A stretch of 64,000 nt of DNA, from assembly GCF_000179235.2 (NCBI RefSeq), contig NZ_CP039373.1, positions 1,333,860 to 1,397,859 of the forward strand, written 5' to 3'. Shown here piece after piece: positions 1 through 8,527 of the stretch (the first letter of the stretch is position 1; each line of letters opens with the position of its first letter). The position numbers and the translations under genes were made by a program. Source of the stretch: Synechococcus sp. CB0101 (GTDB taxonomy: Bacteria; Cyanobacteriota; Cyanobacteriia; PCC-6307; Cyanobiaceae). A model generated the notes under the pieces. The model was not told the origin of the DNA, searched no databases, and saw only the letters and a list, made by a program, of their open reading frames with translations.

Positions 1-774
1 TGCGTAGGCCAGGGTTGTTCCATCGGCTCTCCAATACAGCGGATCGCCTGGCTCCAGAGGCCGCCAATCGCGGTGCTGCAACTGCGGGTGCAACGCAGCA
101 GCCGGGGTTCCATCGGGATGGCGGGGCAGATCGAGGCTGCTGTGATGCAGATGCACCTGAAGATGACAGGGCAGGCGCAGCGTGCTTAGAGCCGCCGCGG
201 CCAGGGTGTCGAGAGCCGCTTCCAAGGCCAGCTGCGTTTGCCGGCAGATCGCCGCGGCCACCAAACCCTGGGGCACCGGCCCCACCTCAATCACCAACCC
301 AACCGGCCAGCGCTCCACCAGGAACCCCGTTTGGGCCGCATCAGCCTCATGCAGATAAACCGGCAAGCCCAGCCGAGCCTGGATGCCGGCGGCCAAGGCG
401 AGATCGGCGGGCCGGCGGCCGTACACCACCAGGGAATTGCCCATAGCGCTGGTGGTGCTGTGCAGATCGAGGGCCACCCCACAGGGCTGCTCCCCATCAG
501 GGCCATGGGCCACCAGCAGGGCACGGGCTCGCTGCACCTCGCGTTCGGCGCGACTGGCATCCGCCAGCAACTCCGGCGTGAAGCACCGGTTGAGGTCGCG
601 ATCGAGGTAGCGGCGATTGGCTGCGAACGCATCGGGATTGCCGATCTCCAGCTGAAGATCGAGTCCTGCGGCATTCAGCAACTCCGGGCGAGCCCGCCAT
701 TGCTCGAGCAGCCAGGGGGCATTGCGCTCGTTGCCATGGGTGGCCGCTACCACCAGCACTCGGCCCTGGCCCAT
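1..774 (-). CDS. Aspartoacylase / succinylglutamate desuccinylase family zinc hydrolase (3' end beyond window)
   Basis: Reads as 258 uninterrupted codons from an ATG at 774 to the window edge, so the C-terminus is missing. The family is zinc carboxypeptidase-like enzymes that release an amino acid from an N-acyl amino acid such as N-acetylaspartate. The signature HGNE is at residues 13-16 (His13 and Glu16 as zinc ligands), then [11 protein letters not shown] near residue 53, and DLHST with the third ligand His105. Cyanobacterial members are usually annotated as probable aspartoacylase; the true substrate is unknown. It is divergent from the GST-like gene at 831. Confidence 0.88.
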   Translation of the reverse strand, partial: MGQGRVLVVAATHGNERNAPWLLEQWRARPELLNAAGLDLQLEIGNPDAFAANRRYLDRDLNRCFTPELLADASRAEREVQRARALLVAHGPDGEQPCGVALDLHSTTSAMGNSLVVYGRRPADLALAAGIQARLGLPVYLHEADAAQTGFLVERWPVGLVIEVGPVPQGLVAAAICRQTQLALEAALDTLAAAALSTLRLPCHLQVHLHHSSLDLPRHPDGTPAAALHPQLQHRDWRPLEPGDPLYWRADGTTLAYA

Positions 775-830
775 GCCTGTTCTCCGGCTCGTTGCTGCGC
801 CAGCCTGGCAGCGATGCAGTGATGCCGGCG

Positions 831-1795
831 ATGGCGATTCCTCCTGTCGTGGTGAGCGCCGCCCGTGCTGGCTGGAACTGGCAATGGCAACAGCTGATGC
901 AGGGGCTTGGCCCCGCTGACAGCGATGGGAACTACCGCCGGCCCGCCGCGGCCTTCAGCGCCCTGCCGCCTCTGCCAACCAATGCCGCAGAGCCGGGCTC
1001 CCATGTGCTGATCGTGGGGCGGAGCTGCCCCTGGGCCCACCGCGCCTGGCTGGTATGGACGCTGCGGCAGTTGCAGAACAGCATCGAACTGTTGGTGGTG
1101 GAGCCCGACCCGGAAGCCGGGCGCTGGCGCTTCGGCACACCGTTTTTGGGCTGCAGCACCCTCCAGGAGCTCTATCGCCGCTCTGGGCCACCACCGACCA
1201 GCGGGCCACGGTGCCGGTGCTGGTGGAACGCAGCAGCGGCCGGGTGGTGCTGGGGGAAAGCGCCCGGCTGATCGAGCTGCTCAACCAATGGCCGGCTCCA
1301 GCCGAGGCCCCCGATCTGGCGCCAGCGGAGCTGAGCGCAGGGATCGAAGGCTGGCGGGAGCTGTTTCAAGGAGCCGTCAACGACGGGGTGTATCGCTGTG
1401 GCTTCGCTCGCAACCAGTCGGCCTACGACCGCGCCGAAAGCGAACTGTTTGCAGCACTGGAGCAAGCCGAAGCTGCCCTGGGCACGTCCGGGGCTGGGCC
1501 ATGGCTGTGCGGCAACTGCCTCACCCTGGCGGATGTGCAACTCTTCCCCACCTTGATCCGCCTGGAGCTGGTGTACGCCCCGTTGTTCGGTGTGTCGCGG
1601 CGGCCCCTCTGGCAGTTGCCGGCCCTGTGGCACTGGCGCCAACGGGTGTTTGGGCTGCCTGGCGTGGCCGACACCTGCTGCGATCAGGCTTGGCGCCAGG
1701 ACTACTTCGGCGCCCTATTCCCCTTGCACCCCTCCGGGATCGTGCCCGCTGGTCCGGCCCTGGCCACACTGGTGCAAGCACCGCCGCCGCCATGA
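831..1795 (+). pseudogene. Glutathione S-transferase (Xi-class/YqjG-like), frameshifted
   Basis: Two reading frames together make one protein of about 320 residues. The first frame, from ATG 831 (or ATG 822), carries the thioredoxin-fold half with the CPWAHR active-site motif typical of glutathionyl-hydroquinone reductases. It runs through FLGCSTLQELYRR and then turns into nonsense after about 1185. The second frame picks up at about 1188 with TTDQRATVPVLVERS and contains the helical GST C-terminal domain, ending at 1795. Adding one G to the GGG at 1185-1187 would join them. This is either a genuine inactivating one-base deletion or a base-calling error. The stop overlaps the next start codon (ATGA). 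Confidence 0.75.
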
Positions 1796-2433
1796 CCAGC
1801 TTCGAAGGGGTGTACGGGCCGTACAGCATCACGGCAGAGGACGAGCGGGAAGTGCTCAGCTACCGGCTGGCGCTGTGCGTCGCCGCCATCGCCCAAGTGG
1901 GTTTGTTGCTGCAGTGGCGCCAGCTCGGCGACGCCTGGCTCTGGCCGTGGCTGCTGCCCTTGCTGCTGGGGGTGGGCCTGGCCTTGCGCTGGATTCACAT
2001 CTACCTGCGGCCCCTGCATCGGGCTCTGCAGCTCCTCTGGCTGCTGGGATGCGTGGGCTTTGCCGCCTTGGCCATCAGCGCCGGCCCAGGCGGCATGGCC
2101 GCTGCGGTAGCGGCCCATCCCGCCTGGATCTGGGCGATCGGTCCGTTCTTTGCCGCCCTGGCCGGCATCGGCTTCAAGGAGTTTTTCTGCTTCCGCCGCC
2201 CGGAAGCGATTGGGGTGACGCTGCTGCTGCCGCTGGCCCTACTCGGCGCCTTAACCGGCCTGCTGCCTCTCACCGCCACCGCCAATCTTCTTGGGCTCGA
2301 AGCCGCGCTGCTCCTGGTGCTCACCCTGCGCAAATTCCCGATGCCAGCGGCCGCCGATGTGGGCGATAAGAGTGTGTTCGCCTACTTAGAAGAGCAGCGA
2401 CGAGGCAGTGGCAAGGACTCCGAGTTGACTTGA
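1792..2433 (+). CDS. DUF2301 integral membrane protein
   Basis: A 213-residue protein starting at ATG 1792 inside the stop of the GST reading frame (ATGA overlap), so the two were probably co-translated. The N-terminus reads FEGVYGPYSIT, followed by five or six hydrophobic segments from about residue 25 to 190 and a short charged tail. This matches the cyanobacterial/plant DUF2301 membrane family, of unknown function. The stop lies within a perfect hairpin (2424-2448). Downstream sequence turns AT-rich, so this is the last core gene before foreign DNA. Confidence 0.8.
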   Translation: MTSFEGVYGPYSITAEDEREVLSYRLALCVAAIAQVGLLLQWRQLGDAWLWPWLLPLLLGVGLALRWIHIYLRPLHRALQLLWLLGCVGFAALAISAGPGGMAAAVAAHPAWIWAIGPFFAALAGIGFKEFFCFRRPEAIGVTLLLPLALLGALTGLLPLTATANLLGLEAALLLVLTLRKFPMPAAADVGDKSVFAYLEEQRRGSGKDSELT

Positions 2434-2448
2434 TTTTCTCAAGTCAAC
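2424..2448. repeat. Perfect 10-bp hairpin across the DUF2301 stop codon
   Basis: GTTGACTTGA at 2424-2433 and TCAAGTCAAC at 2439-2448 form a perfect stem with a 5-nt TTTTC loop. There is no U-tract, so it is not a classical intrinsic terminator. It sits exactly where core GC-rich sequence gives way to AT-richer accessory DNA, so it may be a 3' processing hairpin or part of an old insertion boundary. Confidence 0.5.
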
Positions 2449-2465
2449 AACCAGTTCTCAAAGTG

Positions 2466-2906
2466 TCACGCACCATCAGAGGTGTCGCCGAGATGCCTTG
2501 AACCGTCGTTTTTGAGTTCGTGAGGGACTTGGCGTTCGCGCCCTTCCAAACTCCTCTTCGATCGCCGCTGAGGCAAGACCTGAGATGCCTTAGGGACATT
2601 GAACCCTGCACCAGCAGTGCCTTCTTCCTCCCTCTCCTGCAAATACTGGTGATACAGGGGCAAATTCCACATCTTCAGGAGCACAGGGAACTCCACCTGG
2701 ACTCCGCAATTCCTGGAATTACTTGAGGAGCACAAGAACTTGTAGGTATTCCGCGCGGGCAACCAGACCAGCAACGCCCCAGCACCACCACACAGAGGGC
2801 ATTCCAACTTCCACTTAGGAATACCAGGAGACCCGACTGGCACTGGTTTCTTTAGGCAGCATTCAAATAGTCTTTGGCGATATCTTCTGTCTAAGAGGGT
2901 TTCCAT
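2466..2906 (-). CDS. Hypothetical protein with a zinc-ribbon-like Cys pattern
   Basis: A 146-residue protein from ATG 2906. Visible features are CPLC near residue 36 and a second Cys pair (FLCSSSNSRNCG) about 20-30 residues later, a spacing expected of a small zinc ribbon. The C-terminal third is basic and probably disordered. Base composition is lower in GC than the flanking core genes, and it lies beside IS copy 1, so it is probably cargo or remnant of acquired DNA. I do not recognise a named family. A nucleic-acid-binding role is plausible but only inferred. Confidence 0.55.
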   Translation of the reverse strand: METLLDRRYRQRLFECCLKKPVPVGSPGIPKWKLECPLCGGAGALLVWLPARNTYKFLCSSSNSRNCGVQVEFPVLLKMWNLPLYHQYLQEREEEGTAGAGFNVPKASQVLPQRRSKRSLEGRERQVPHELKNDGSRHLGDTSDGA

Positions 2907-3231
2907 ATTGTCCTTTACTTACTGAACTGTTTTAGCATTTACCTTAAATTATTACAAGCACTCACTAATACCTAGAAGACTTGACAACCATAGAGATTTT
3001 ATGTATAATTACCTTTGTCAGGTTTCAAGAACAAATCAGGATAGATGCAACACAAACTCTTATAAATATCTTTGTTAGGGATGGCATCAATATTGTCAAT
3101 ATTGAATAATATCACCTCCAGATGAGTCGCCGCAGGCGACATTGCGCGATAGCGCAATGAATAAAGATCAATTAAAATCATAAGGTGTTTTAAAGAAGAT
3201 CTTAAAACCAATCGATCACAAGTACATCTAA
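2907..3231. other. AT-rich gene-free stretch left of IS copy 1
   Basis: No convincing coding sequence. The reading frame that enters here from the IS (to 2999 on the minus strand) is a read-through of unrelated DNA. Two adjacent perfect hairpins at 3126-3159 are the only structure seen. None of the missing pilQ 3' sequence is here. Confidence 0.6.
3126..3159. repeat. Two back-to-back perfect hairpins (REP/MITE-like)
   Basis: The first arm pair is GTCGCC (3126-3131) and GGCGAC (3135-3140) with loop GCA. The second is CATTGCGC (3140-3147) and GCGCAATG (3152-3159) with loop GATA. The two share the base at 3140. They are GC-rich inside AT-rich DNA and look like a small palindromic repeat unit rather than a terminator. 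Confidence 0.55.
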
Positions 3232-4447
3232 GGAAACTCTGGACAAGCGGTGTTTGAGCGGCGGCAGCGAGCAGAAAGAGTGGTTTTGGCTGCAAATTGC
3301 CTCTGAGGCCATTTTTTGATGACCTTGGCTCACATATCCAGCCACTTTCGGCTGGTTTTGAGGCTAAATAGAGGTGTGCAGGCACACCAAGTCCCTGTTC
3401 ACACTGTCGCGAGTAATTGTCGTCGGGCCTGGTACAGATTCGACAGTGCCGCAAGCACGTTGATTTTGCAGCGGTTCTTGGCCAAGCCTCGCAGCCGGGT
3501 CTTTTGAAAGCCGAACTGCTGCTTGATCACACGGAAGGGATGCTCAACCTTGGAGCGGATGTGAGCTTTGGCCGTCTCGATCAGATCCTGCACCCTCCCA
3601 TCCGGGGTGTCAGGAAGAGCCCTGCGCGTGCCGGGCCGCATCGCCACTCTGAACTCCGCTGTCTTGCCAGCCATTTCTGGTCTCTTGGCGATGCCCTGGT
3701 AGCCAGCATCGCCGTACACCACCTCCTCATCTCCATGCAGTAGCTCAGCTGCCGGGGTGAGGTCGTGCACGTTGGCGGCGGTGACGACAACCGAATGGAT
3801 CAGGCCTGAGTCCTTGTCAACGCCGGCGTGGACCTTCATGCCGAAGTACCACTGGTTGCCCTTTTTGGTCTGGTGCATCTCCGGATCCCGCTTCCCATCT
3901 TTGTTCTTGGTGGAGCTGGGCGCTGCGATCAAGGTGGCATCGACGATCGTGCCCTGACGCATGGTTACGCCCCGAGCGGCCAGGAGCGCTTTGACGGTGT
4001 CAAAAATCTGCTCACCCAGCCCATGCTTCTCAAGCAGATGGCGGAACGTGAGGATCGTGGTCTCGTCCGGGATCCGATCGCTGATCAGCTCGATGCCGGC
4101 AAAGCGGCGCATGGTGGGCACCTCGATCAAGGCCTCTTCCATGGCCGGATCGCTGAGGGAGTACCACTGCTGCAGCAGATGAATGCGCAGCATCGTTGCC
4201 AGCGGATAGGGAGGCCTGCCGCCTTTCTTGCTCGCCTTGGGGTAGTGCGGCTCGATCAGATCGATGAGTGCCTGCCAAGGCACCACAGCCTCCATCTCGG
4301 AGAGAAATTTCTCGCGCTTGGTGCGCTTCTTGGCCGTGGTCAGCTCATAGTCCGTGAAACCGAGCTGCTTGCCGCCCATCAACCCAGTCCTGGTCTGCGA
4401 TTACAGGTTCATTTTCGCGCAGACGGGCTGGGTTTTCCAGAATTTCC
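3232..4447 (-). mobile_element. IS5-group insertion sequence, copy 1 (1216 bp)
   Basis: The same 1216 bp occurs at 49769-50984; I see no difference between the copies. Ends are imperfect inverted repeats: GGAAACTCTGGACAA at the left and GGAAATTCTGGAAAA (reverse complement) at the right, 13 of 15 matching. The 4-bp flanks here are CTAA on the left and TTAG on the right, so there is no target duplication, unlike copy 2. The right end lies inside pilQ and truncates it. Confidence 0.93.
3399..4379 (-). CDS. IS5-group transposase (copy 1)
   Basis: A 326-residue DDE transposase starting at ATG 4379. The N-terminal DNA-binding part (PHYPKASKKGGRPPYPLATM) and RIPDETTILTFRHLLEKHGL are typical of the IS5 group. 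Catalytic-region motifs are TIVDATLIAAPSST (first Asp), VVYGDAGYQG (second Asp) and the C-terminal region KVEHPFRVIKQQFGF (Glu). It is full length and apparently intact, so probably active. The same protein is encoded at 49936-50916. It fills most of the IS, reading away from the pilQ side. Confidence 0.95.
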   Translation of the reverse strand: MGGKQLGFTDYELTTAKKRTKREKFLSEMEAVVPWQALIDLIEPHYPKASKKGGRPPYPLATMLRIHLLQQWYSLSDPAMEEALIEVPTMRRFAGIELISDRIPDETTILTFRHLLEKHGLGEQIFDTVKALLAARGVTMRQGTIVDATLIAAPSSTKNKDGKRDPEMHQTKKGNQWYFGMKVHAGVDKDSGLIHSVVVTAANVHDLTPAAELLHGDEEVVYGDAGYQGIAKRPEMAGKTAEFRVAMRPGTRRALPDTPDGRVQDLIETAKAHIRSKVEHPFRVIKQQFGFQKTRLRGLAKNRCKINVLAALSNLYQARRQLLATV

Positions 4448-4450
4448 TTA

Positions 4451-6201
4451 GTATTCGTCACCTCCCGATACCCATCATTAGCGGGGACCGGCAAAGTCTC
4501 ATACTTTCCCGTCACATCATTTTTGTAAACGACTGTGCCACTAGACGTCTGCAGAACATCATTAATTTTACGGAGCTCTTCGGTGGTATATGTATCCGTG
4601 AGCTCATAGGTATCTCCAACCGAATCCGAGGCTTCAGTTGTGGCCGTTGAACCAGTACTGGAGTCCCTCCCGGAGCTCGAATTGCGACCCGAGCTTGAAT
4701 TACGAGCACCCCCAGATGAGCTGCCCGAAGAAGAAGTTTTTGTGGTCTCTTTGAACTGATCAAAACTTTCACCTTGCGCCGGCAGATTCTTACCAAACGC
4801 AGCCAACAGCCTTCCCTGATCATTCACAATGAAATTACTTCCATAACGAAAGGCAAAGCTGTTGTCAATTTCAGTCGCATTATCGAGATTTACGTCAAGA
4901 ATTCGCACCGTTAACGCCACTTGTCGCTGGCGCAAATCGAGTTGACGCAAGTAGTTTTCCGCGACAGACACTTGCGCAGAATCACCAATCAGAGTGATCG
5001 TTTGCAAACGAGAATCCGTCGTTCCAATTAGACCCCGCAGCGGACCAAGACCACCCCCATAGGTTTCAGTTGTTGTGATGTCTTGACGCTGGGTCTGCTG
5101 TGTGGACTGGGCGCCCGACACTTCATTCGCCAAGGGAGTGCCCTGACTCACAGAGTTGGTTATCACAGAAATGTTGGTAATCGAAGCGCCAAGGCTCGCC
5201 AAGTAATCAGCAGCAGAGCCAGCAGAAGCCTGATTCAGGCGGTACACCTTAGAAATCTGGGAACCGAATCCTTTACCAAGAACATTTGAACCCACCAAAA
5301 TCGTGTTGCCATCTTTTTTACCTTGCAAACCAGCAGCAAGCAGCACACTATTCAACGCCCGGGCATAACTCTCATTCCGAAAAGCCATCGTGACCGGGCG
5401 TCCTCCTTGAGAAGGCGAGGGGGCAGCTCCACCTGAAACTGTTGTGCCGTTCTGGATCACAGGCGACTGATTAGCGGTAACCGCCGCACCGGGCTGGTCA
5501 TCCACAAAAACAAATCCATATCCCCCCAACTGTGCAATCGACATCAGCGCGTCTTTAGCTGGAGCATTGCGCAACGTGAGAGTGACATTCGGCCCAGAAA
5601 CATTCACATAGCTCTGATTGCGGAGCACCATGCTCCCCACAGCCATATCCCCAAGCGGTGGCGCCACGGCCCGCGGTTGCAACGGCGGCGCCACAACGGG
5701 CTGAGGCACTCGGCCGGGTTGCTGCACATTCAGGCTCGCTGTTTGCCGCAACGGACTGAGCGCGCCATTTGGGAAGGTGATCACCAGATTGCGACCATCC
5801 GCACTCACCACAGGCCTCCCTAACGATGTGCCCTGTGTGGGGACCACCTCCAAGGCGTAATCGCTGCCACTGCCCTGCAAGCTCACCGTTTGCAGGCCCG
5901 CATCCGGGAGGGTGATGCGTTGGGGTCCGAGCCGCAACCCGCTCGGGGCACTGATCCGCAGGTCACCTCGCCAAGCATCGCCATCGCGGCTTTGTTGCAG
6001 CACAGGTGCGGCACCCGTGCCTTCCACCACCAACTCCACCCCATCTGCCGTGCGCCGCAACGTGAGCGCAACGGCACCGCCAGTGCTCGGAGCACTGGTG
6101 ACAGCAGTGGAAGGATCAGCCCCGCGTGGAGCTGCCAAGAGGGGAGCAACCGTTGAGGCCGTGGCCATCACGGCCAAAACCAAGCCACAACGCAGCTTCA
6201 C
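4451..6201 (-). pseudogene. pilQ: Type IV pilus secretin PilQ, 3' part lost at IS copy 1
   Basis: Begins at a GTG at 6201, with a signal peptide (about residues 1-23), an AMIN-like N-terminal region, secretin N-domains (about 200-420) and the beginning of the C-terminal secretin region (RQVALTVRILDVNLDN). About 583 codons remain before IS sequence starts; the frame then runs into the IS and stops at 4345. The conserved secretin beta-barrel that forms the outer-membrane pore is absent, and I find it nowhere else in the window. pilM, pilN and pilO upstream look intact, so the loss seems recent. Function should be abolished unless a second pilQ exists. Confidence 0.88.
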
Positions 6202-6260
6202 GCTCTCGATCCCACCGTTTTGGGCGGATGGTATCGGCTAACACCAGGCCAGACCAGGCT

Positions 6261-6950
6261 TCAGGGCTGTTTGTTGGCTGGTTCCGCCTCGCTGTACAGG
6301 CTCAGATTGAGACGGAGCTGGGTGGTGTTGGCACCCGCTTCACCAGGCTTGGCGGCTTCCTTGGTTTCATGTTTGAGGTTTAGATCGCTCTGCACCACCA
6401 GCAGGCTGAGCTGTTCGAGGCTGCGCAGGAACGCCAGGAGCTGCGGGCCTGTGCCCCTAGCAGTGAGCAACAGCGAGGTTTTCTGCAGGCCTGGAGCCAA
6501 CAGCGGATCAGCCGGGGGCGCTGGAGTCTTGTCTTTCGCGGACTTGGTTTTGGTCGCTTTTGGATCAGCCGGCGGCGCCTGGGTCACAACCGGTTCATAG
6601 CCATCGAGCGCCACACCGGTGCGCTGGGCTTCAGCGCTCAGCTGCGCCAAAAACGTGGTGATCTCGCCGCTACCCGCAATCAACCCCACGATGGAGGCAT
6701 TGCGCTGCTCGGCCTCTTTCACCGAATCCTGCAATTTGAGCAGCTGCGCCCGCAGCAGCGGCAGCCGTTGGCGCTGCTCCTCCAGTTGCTCCAGCTCCTG
6801 TTGATCGATCAGCAACCGCTGCCAACTCGGCCACACCCCTAAAGCCGCGACACCAGCGCTCAGCAGCAACCCAGCCACCACAGGCCCCCCCAGCAACAAC
6901 CACTCGCGTTTGAAACGCGGCGTGACCGACGTGGGTTGGAAGTTGGTCAT
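6261..6950 (-). CDS. pilO: Type IV pilus assembly protein PilO
   Basis: 229 residues from ATG 6950, overlapping the pilN stop by 4 bp (ATGA). Short cytoplasmic N-terminus, one membrane helix (about 19-41), a coiled-coil segment (QQELEQLEEQRQRLPLLRAQ and beyond) and a C-terminal periplasmic ferredoxin-like domain interrupted by a Lys/Pro-rich linker (about 125-150). PilO pairs with PilN to form the inner-membrane alignment complex. The assignment rests on this architecture and on the pilM-N-O-Q order. With pilQ broken just downstream, its partner at the outer membrane is missing. Confidence 0.83.
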   Translation of the reverse strand: MTNFQPTSVTPRFKREWLLLGGPVVAGLLLSAGVAALGVWPSWQRLLIDQQELEQLEEQRQRLPLLRAQLLKLQDSVKEAEQRNASIVGLIAGSGEITTFLAQLSAEAQRTGVALDGYEPVVTQAPPADPKATKTKSAKDKTPAPPADPLLAPGLQKTSLLLTARGTGPQLLAFLRSLEQLSLLVVQSDLNLKHETKEAAKPGEAGANTTQLRLNLSLYSEAEPANKQP

Positions 6951-7642
6951 GGCAGCACCCCTGCGCGCTCCAAGATCTGCAGCCGTTTGGCCAGACCTTC
7001 GGCCCCCAGCGACTGGAGCAGCCGCAACTGCTGGGACGCTGGCAGCGTGGCGAAGGCCGCCGTGAGATCCCAATCCACCGGGGCCGCCGGCTTGCTCGCC
7101 TCACGGCTGAGCTTCACCACCTTCACGCTCTTGGGCTGAAACAAAGGAGATTCAGCCAACAAAAGGCTCAGGCCATTCACCCGGCGAAACGCCTGCGGAT
7201 CAGCCGCCACTCCCTTGAGTTTCAAGCTGCCTGCCTGCACCTGCACATCGGTGAGTTGCACCCCCTGCGGTGTGATCTGCGTGAGCTGAGCCAAAAGGGC
7301 CGAGCCCGACGACACCGCCACTAGCCCCTTTGCCAGCCCCTCGTTGCTGCGCTGGATCGTGCTCAGCCGGCGCCGCTGAGCGAGTGCCTGACCCTCCAGC
7401 GCCTGCACCTGAACGGGGATTCCGCGTAATCCCGCCAACTGCTCATTGAGCTGCGCTTGCCGCCAGAGCAGCCCACCCCAAATCCCGAAAACAGCTGCCA
7501 AGACACCTCCACCCAAGGCCACGCCGCGGACCAGCAAGCTGCGGGCCGGCTGAAGCGGCTCGGCCGCCGGTGGCAGCCCCCGCTCCAATCGGCGCTGCCG
7601 CAGTAGATCCCAGTCGCGCTCCAACCAAGCAGGCCTGTTCAT
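6947..7642 (-). CDS. pilN: Type IV pilus assembly protein PilN
   Basis: 231 residues from ATG 7642. A short cytoplasmic N-terminus is followed by a membrane helix (about 37-60), a coiled coil, and a periplasmic domain with the PilN-type alternation of strands and helices (around VQLTDVQVQAGSLKLKGVA). PilN binds PilM through its cytoplasmic tail and PilO in the periplasm. It overlaps the pilM stop by one base and pilO by four, which indicates a translationally coupled operon. Confidence 0.83.
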   Translation of the reverse strand: MNRPAWLERDWDLLRQRRLERGLPPAAEPLQPARSLLVRGVALGGGVLAAVFGIWGGLLWRQAQLNEQLAGLRGIPVQVQALEGQALAQRRRLSTIQRSNEGLAKGLVAVSSGSALLAQLTQITPQGVQLTDVQVQAGSLKLKGVAADPQAFRRVNGLSLLLAESPLFQPKSVKVVKLSREASKPAAPVDWDLTAAFATLPASQQLRLLQSLGAEGLAKRLQILERAGVLP

Positions 7643-8499
7643 CAGCGCCGCTCTCCCTCAACCAAACCCCACAGGGCCATCGGCGCATCACCTGGCTCCA
7701 TTCCCTGCAGCGGACAGGACATCCAGGTCTTCCATTCCTCCACCGAGGCCGGATCGCTGCTTGCGGCACCGCACAACAAACCCCTCGTGGGCTGATAGCG
7801 ATGCAACCAAGCCTGGATGACCGCTTCCAGCTGGGCTGGCTCCGCCAAGGGCGGCCAACGCCACTCGCCCAGGGGCAGCCCTTGATCGAACGCCAGCACC
7901 CAGGTGTGTTGCTCCTCCAGCTGGAGCACCACCTCCAGCCCTCCCTGCAAACACGGCTGCACCGCCCGCCAAAGACAGATCGGTAATGGCTCCAGGGCAT
8001 CAAGCACCAGGCCGGCCTGGCTGAACACCTCAATCCAACCCTCCAGCACCCCCCGCTGAGCCGCCACTAACAGGGATCGCGGAGTCGCGGCGGTCAACGG
8101 CTCCAGCACCAGATCAGCGTCATGCAAATCCCAGGGGAGCTGGAGCTCATCCTGTTGCTGGCGCACCAGCAGTTCAGGCTGCTCTGGCCACTGCCCATCG
8201 GGCCACTCCACCACCCGCCAGGCGTTGGCTGCCCGCGGCAACACGGCCTTCACATGCGCACCGGGATAGCCGCGCTCAATCAACCAATCCCCCAGCAGAT
8301 CACCCAAGGCCTCCACCGCCGCGGGTGCACCGTTCTCACACGCGCCCTCTGGCAGCGGCACCCGCTCCTGCCACACCAGGCGATCGCCCTCCAACACCAT
8401 CGCCGCGAGCACCTGGTCCTCCAGCTGGAGGTAGACCCTGCGGGGAAACAGCCAGCTCTGCAGCGGCGCTAGACGATCTTGGACGCCCGCAAGCACCAC
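7642..8499 (-). CDS. pilM: Type IV pilus biogenesis protein PilM-like
   Basis: 285 residues with a GTG start at 8499. It is an actin-like ATPase-fold protein of the PilM type, expected on the cytoplasmic face of the pilus alignment complex. Sequence identity of this family is low, so the call depends on length, on RSLLVAAQRGVLEGWIEVFSQ-type PilM segments around residues 140-170, and on its place ahead of pilN-pilO-pilQ. It is the first gene of the run, 28 bp after pyrD, which lies on the same strand upstream. Confidence 0.7.
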   Translation of the reverse strand: MVLAGVQDRLAPLQSWLFPRRVYLQLEDQVLAAMVLEGDRLVWQERVPLPEGACENGAPAAVEALGDLLGDWLIERGYPGAHVKAVLPRAANAWRVVEWPDGQWPEQPELLVRQQQDELQLPWDLHDADLVLEPLTAATPRSLLVAAQRGVLEGWIEVFSQAGLVLDALEPLPICLWRAVQPCLQGGLEVVLQLEEQHTWVLAFDQGLPLGEWRWPPLAEPAQLEAVIQAWLHRYQPTRGLLCGAASSDPASVEEWKTWMSCPLQGMEPGDAPMALWGLVEGERR

Positions 8500-8527
8500 C
8501 GCAGCTCAGCTGCCCACTGCCCGCAAG

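Noticed and set aside
2999-3454. 151-codon minus-strand frame crossing the left IS end
   Set aside because: It fuses IS sequence with unrelated AT-rich DNA; nothing resembles a protein family or the lost PilQ end.
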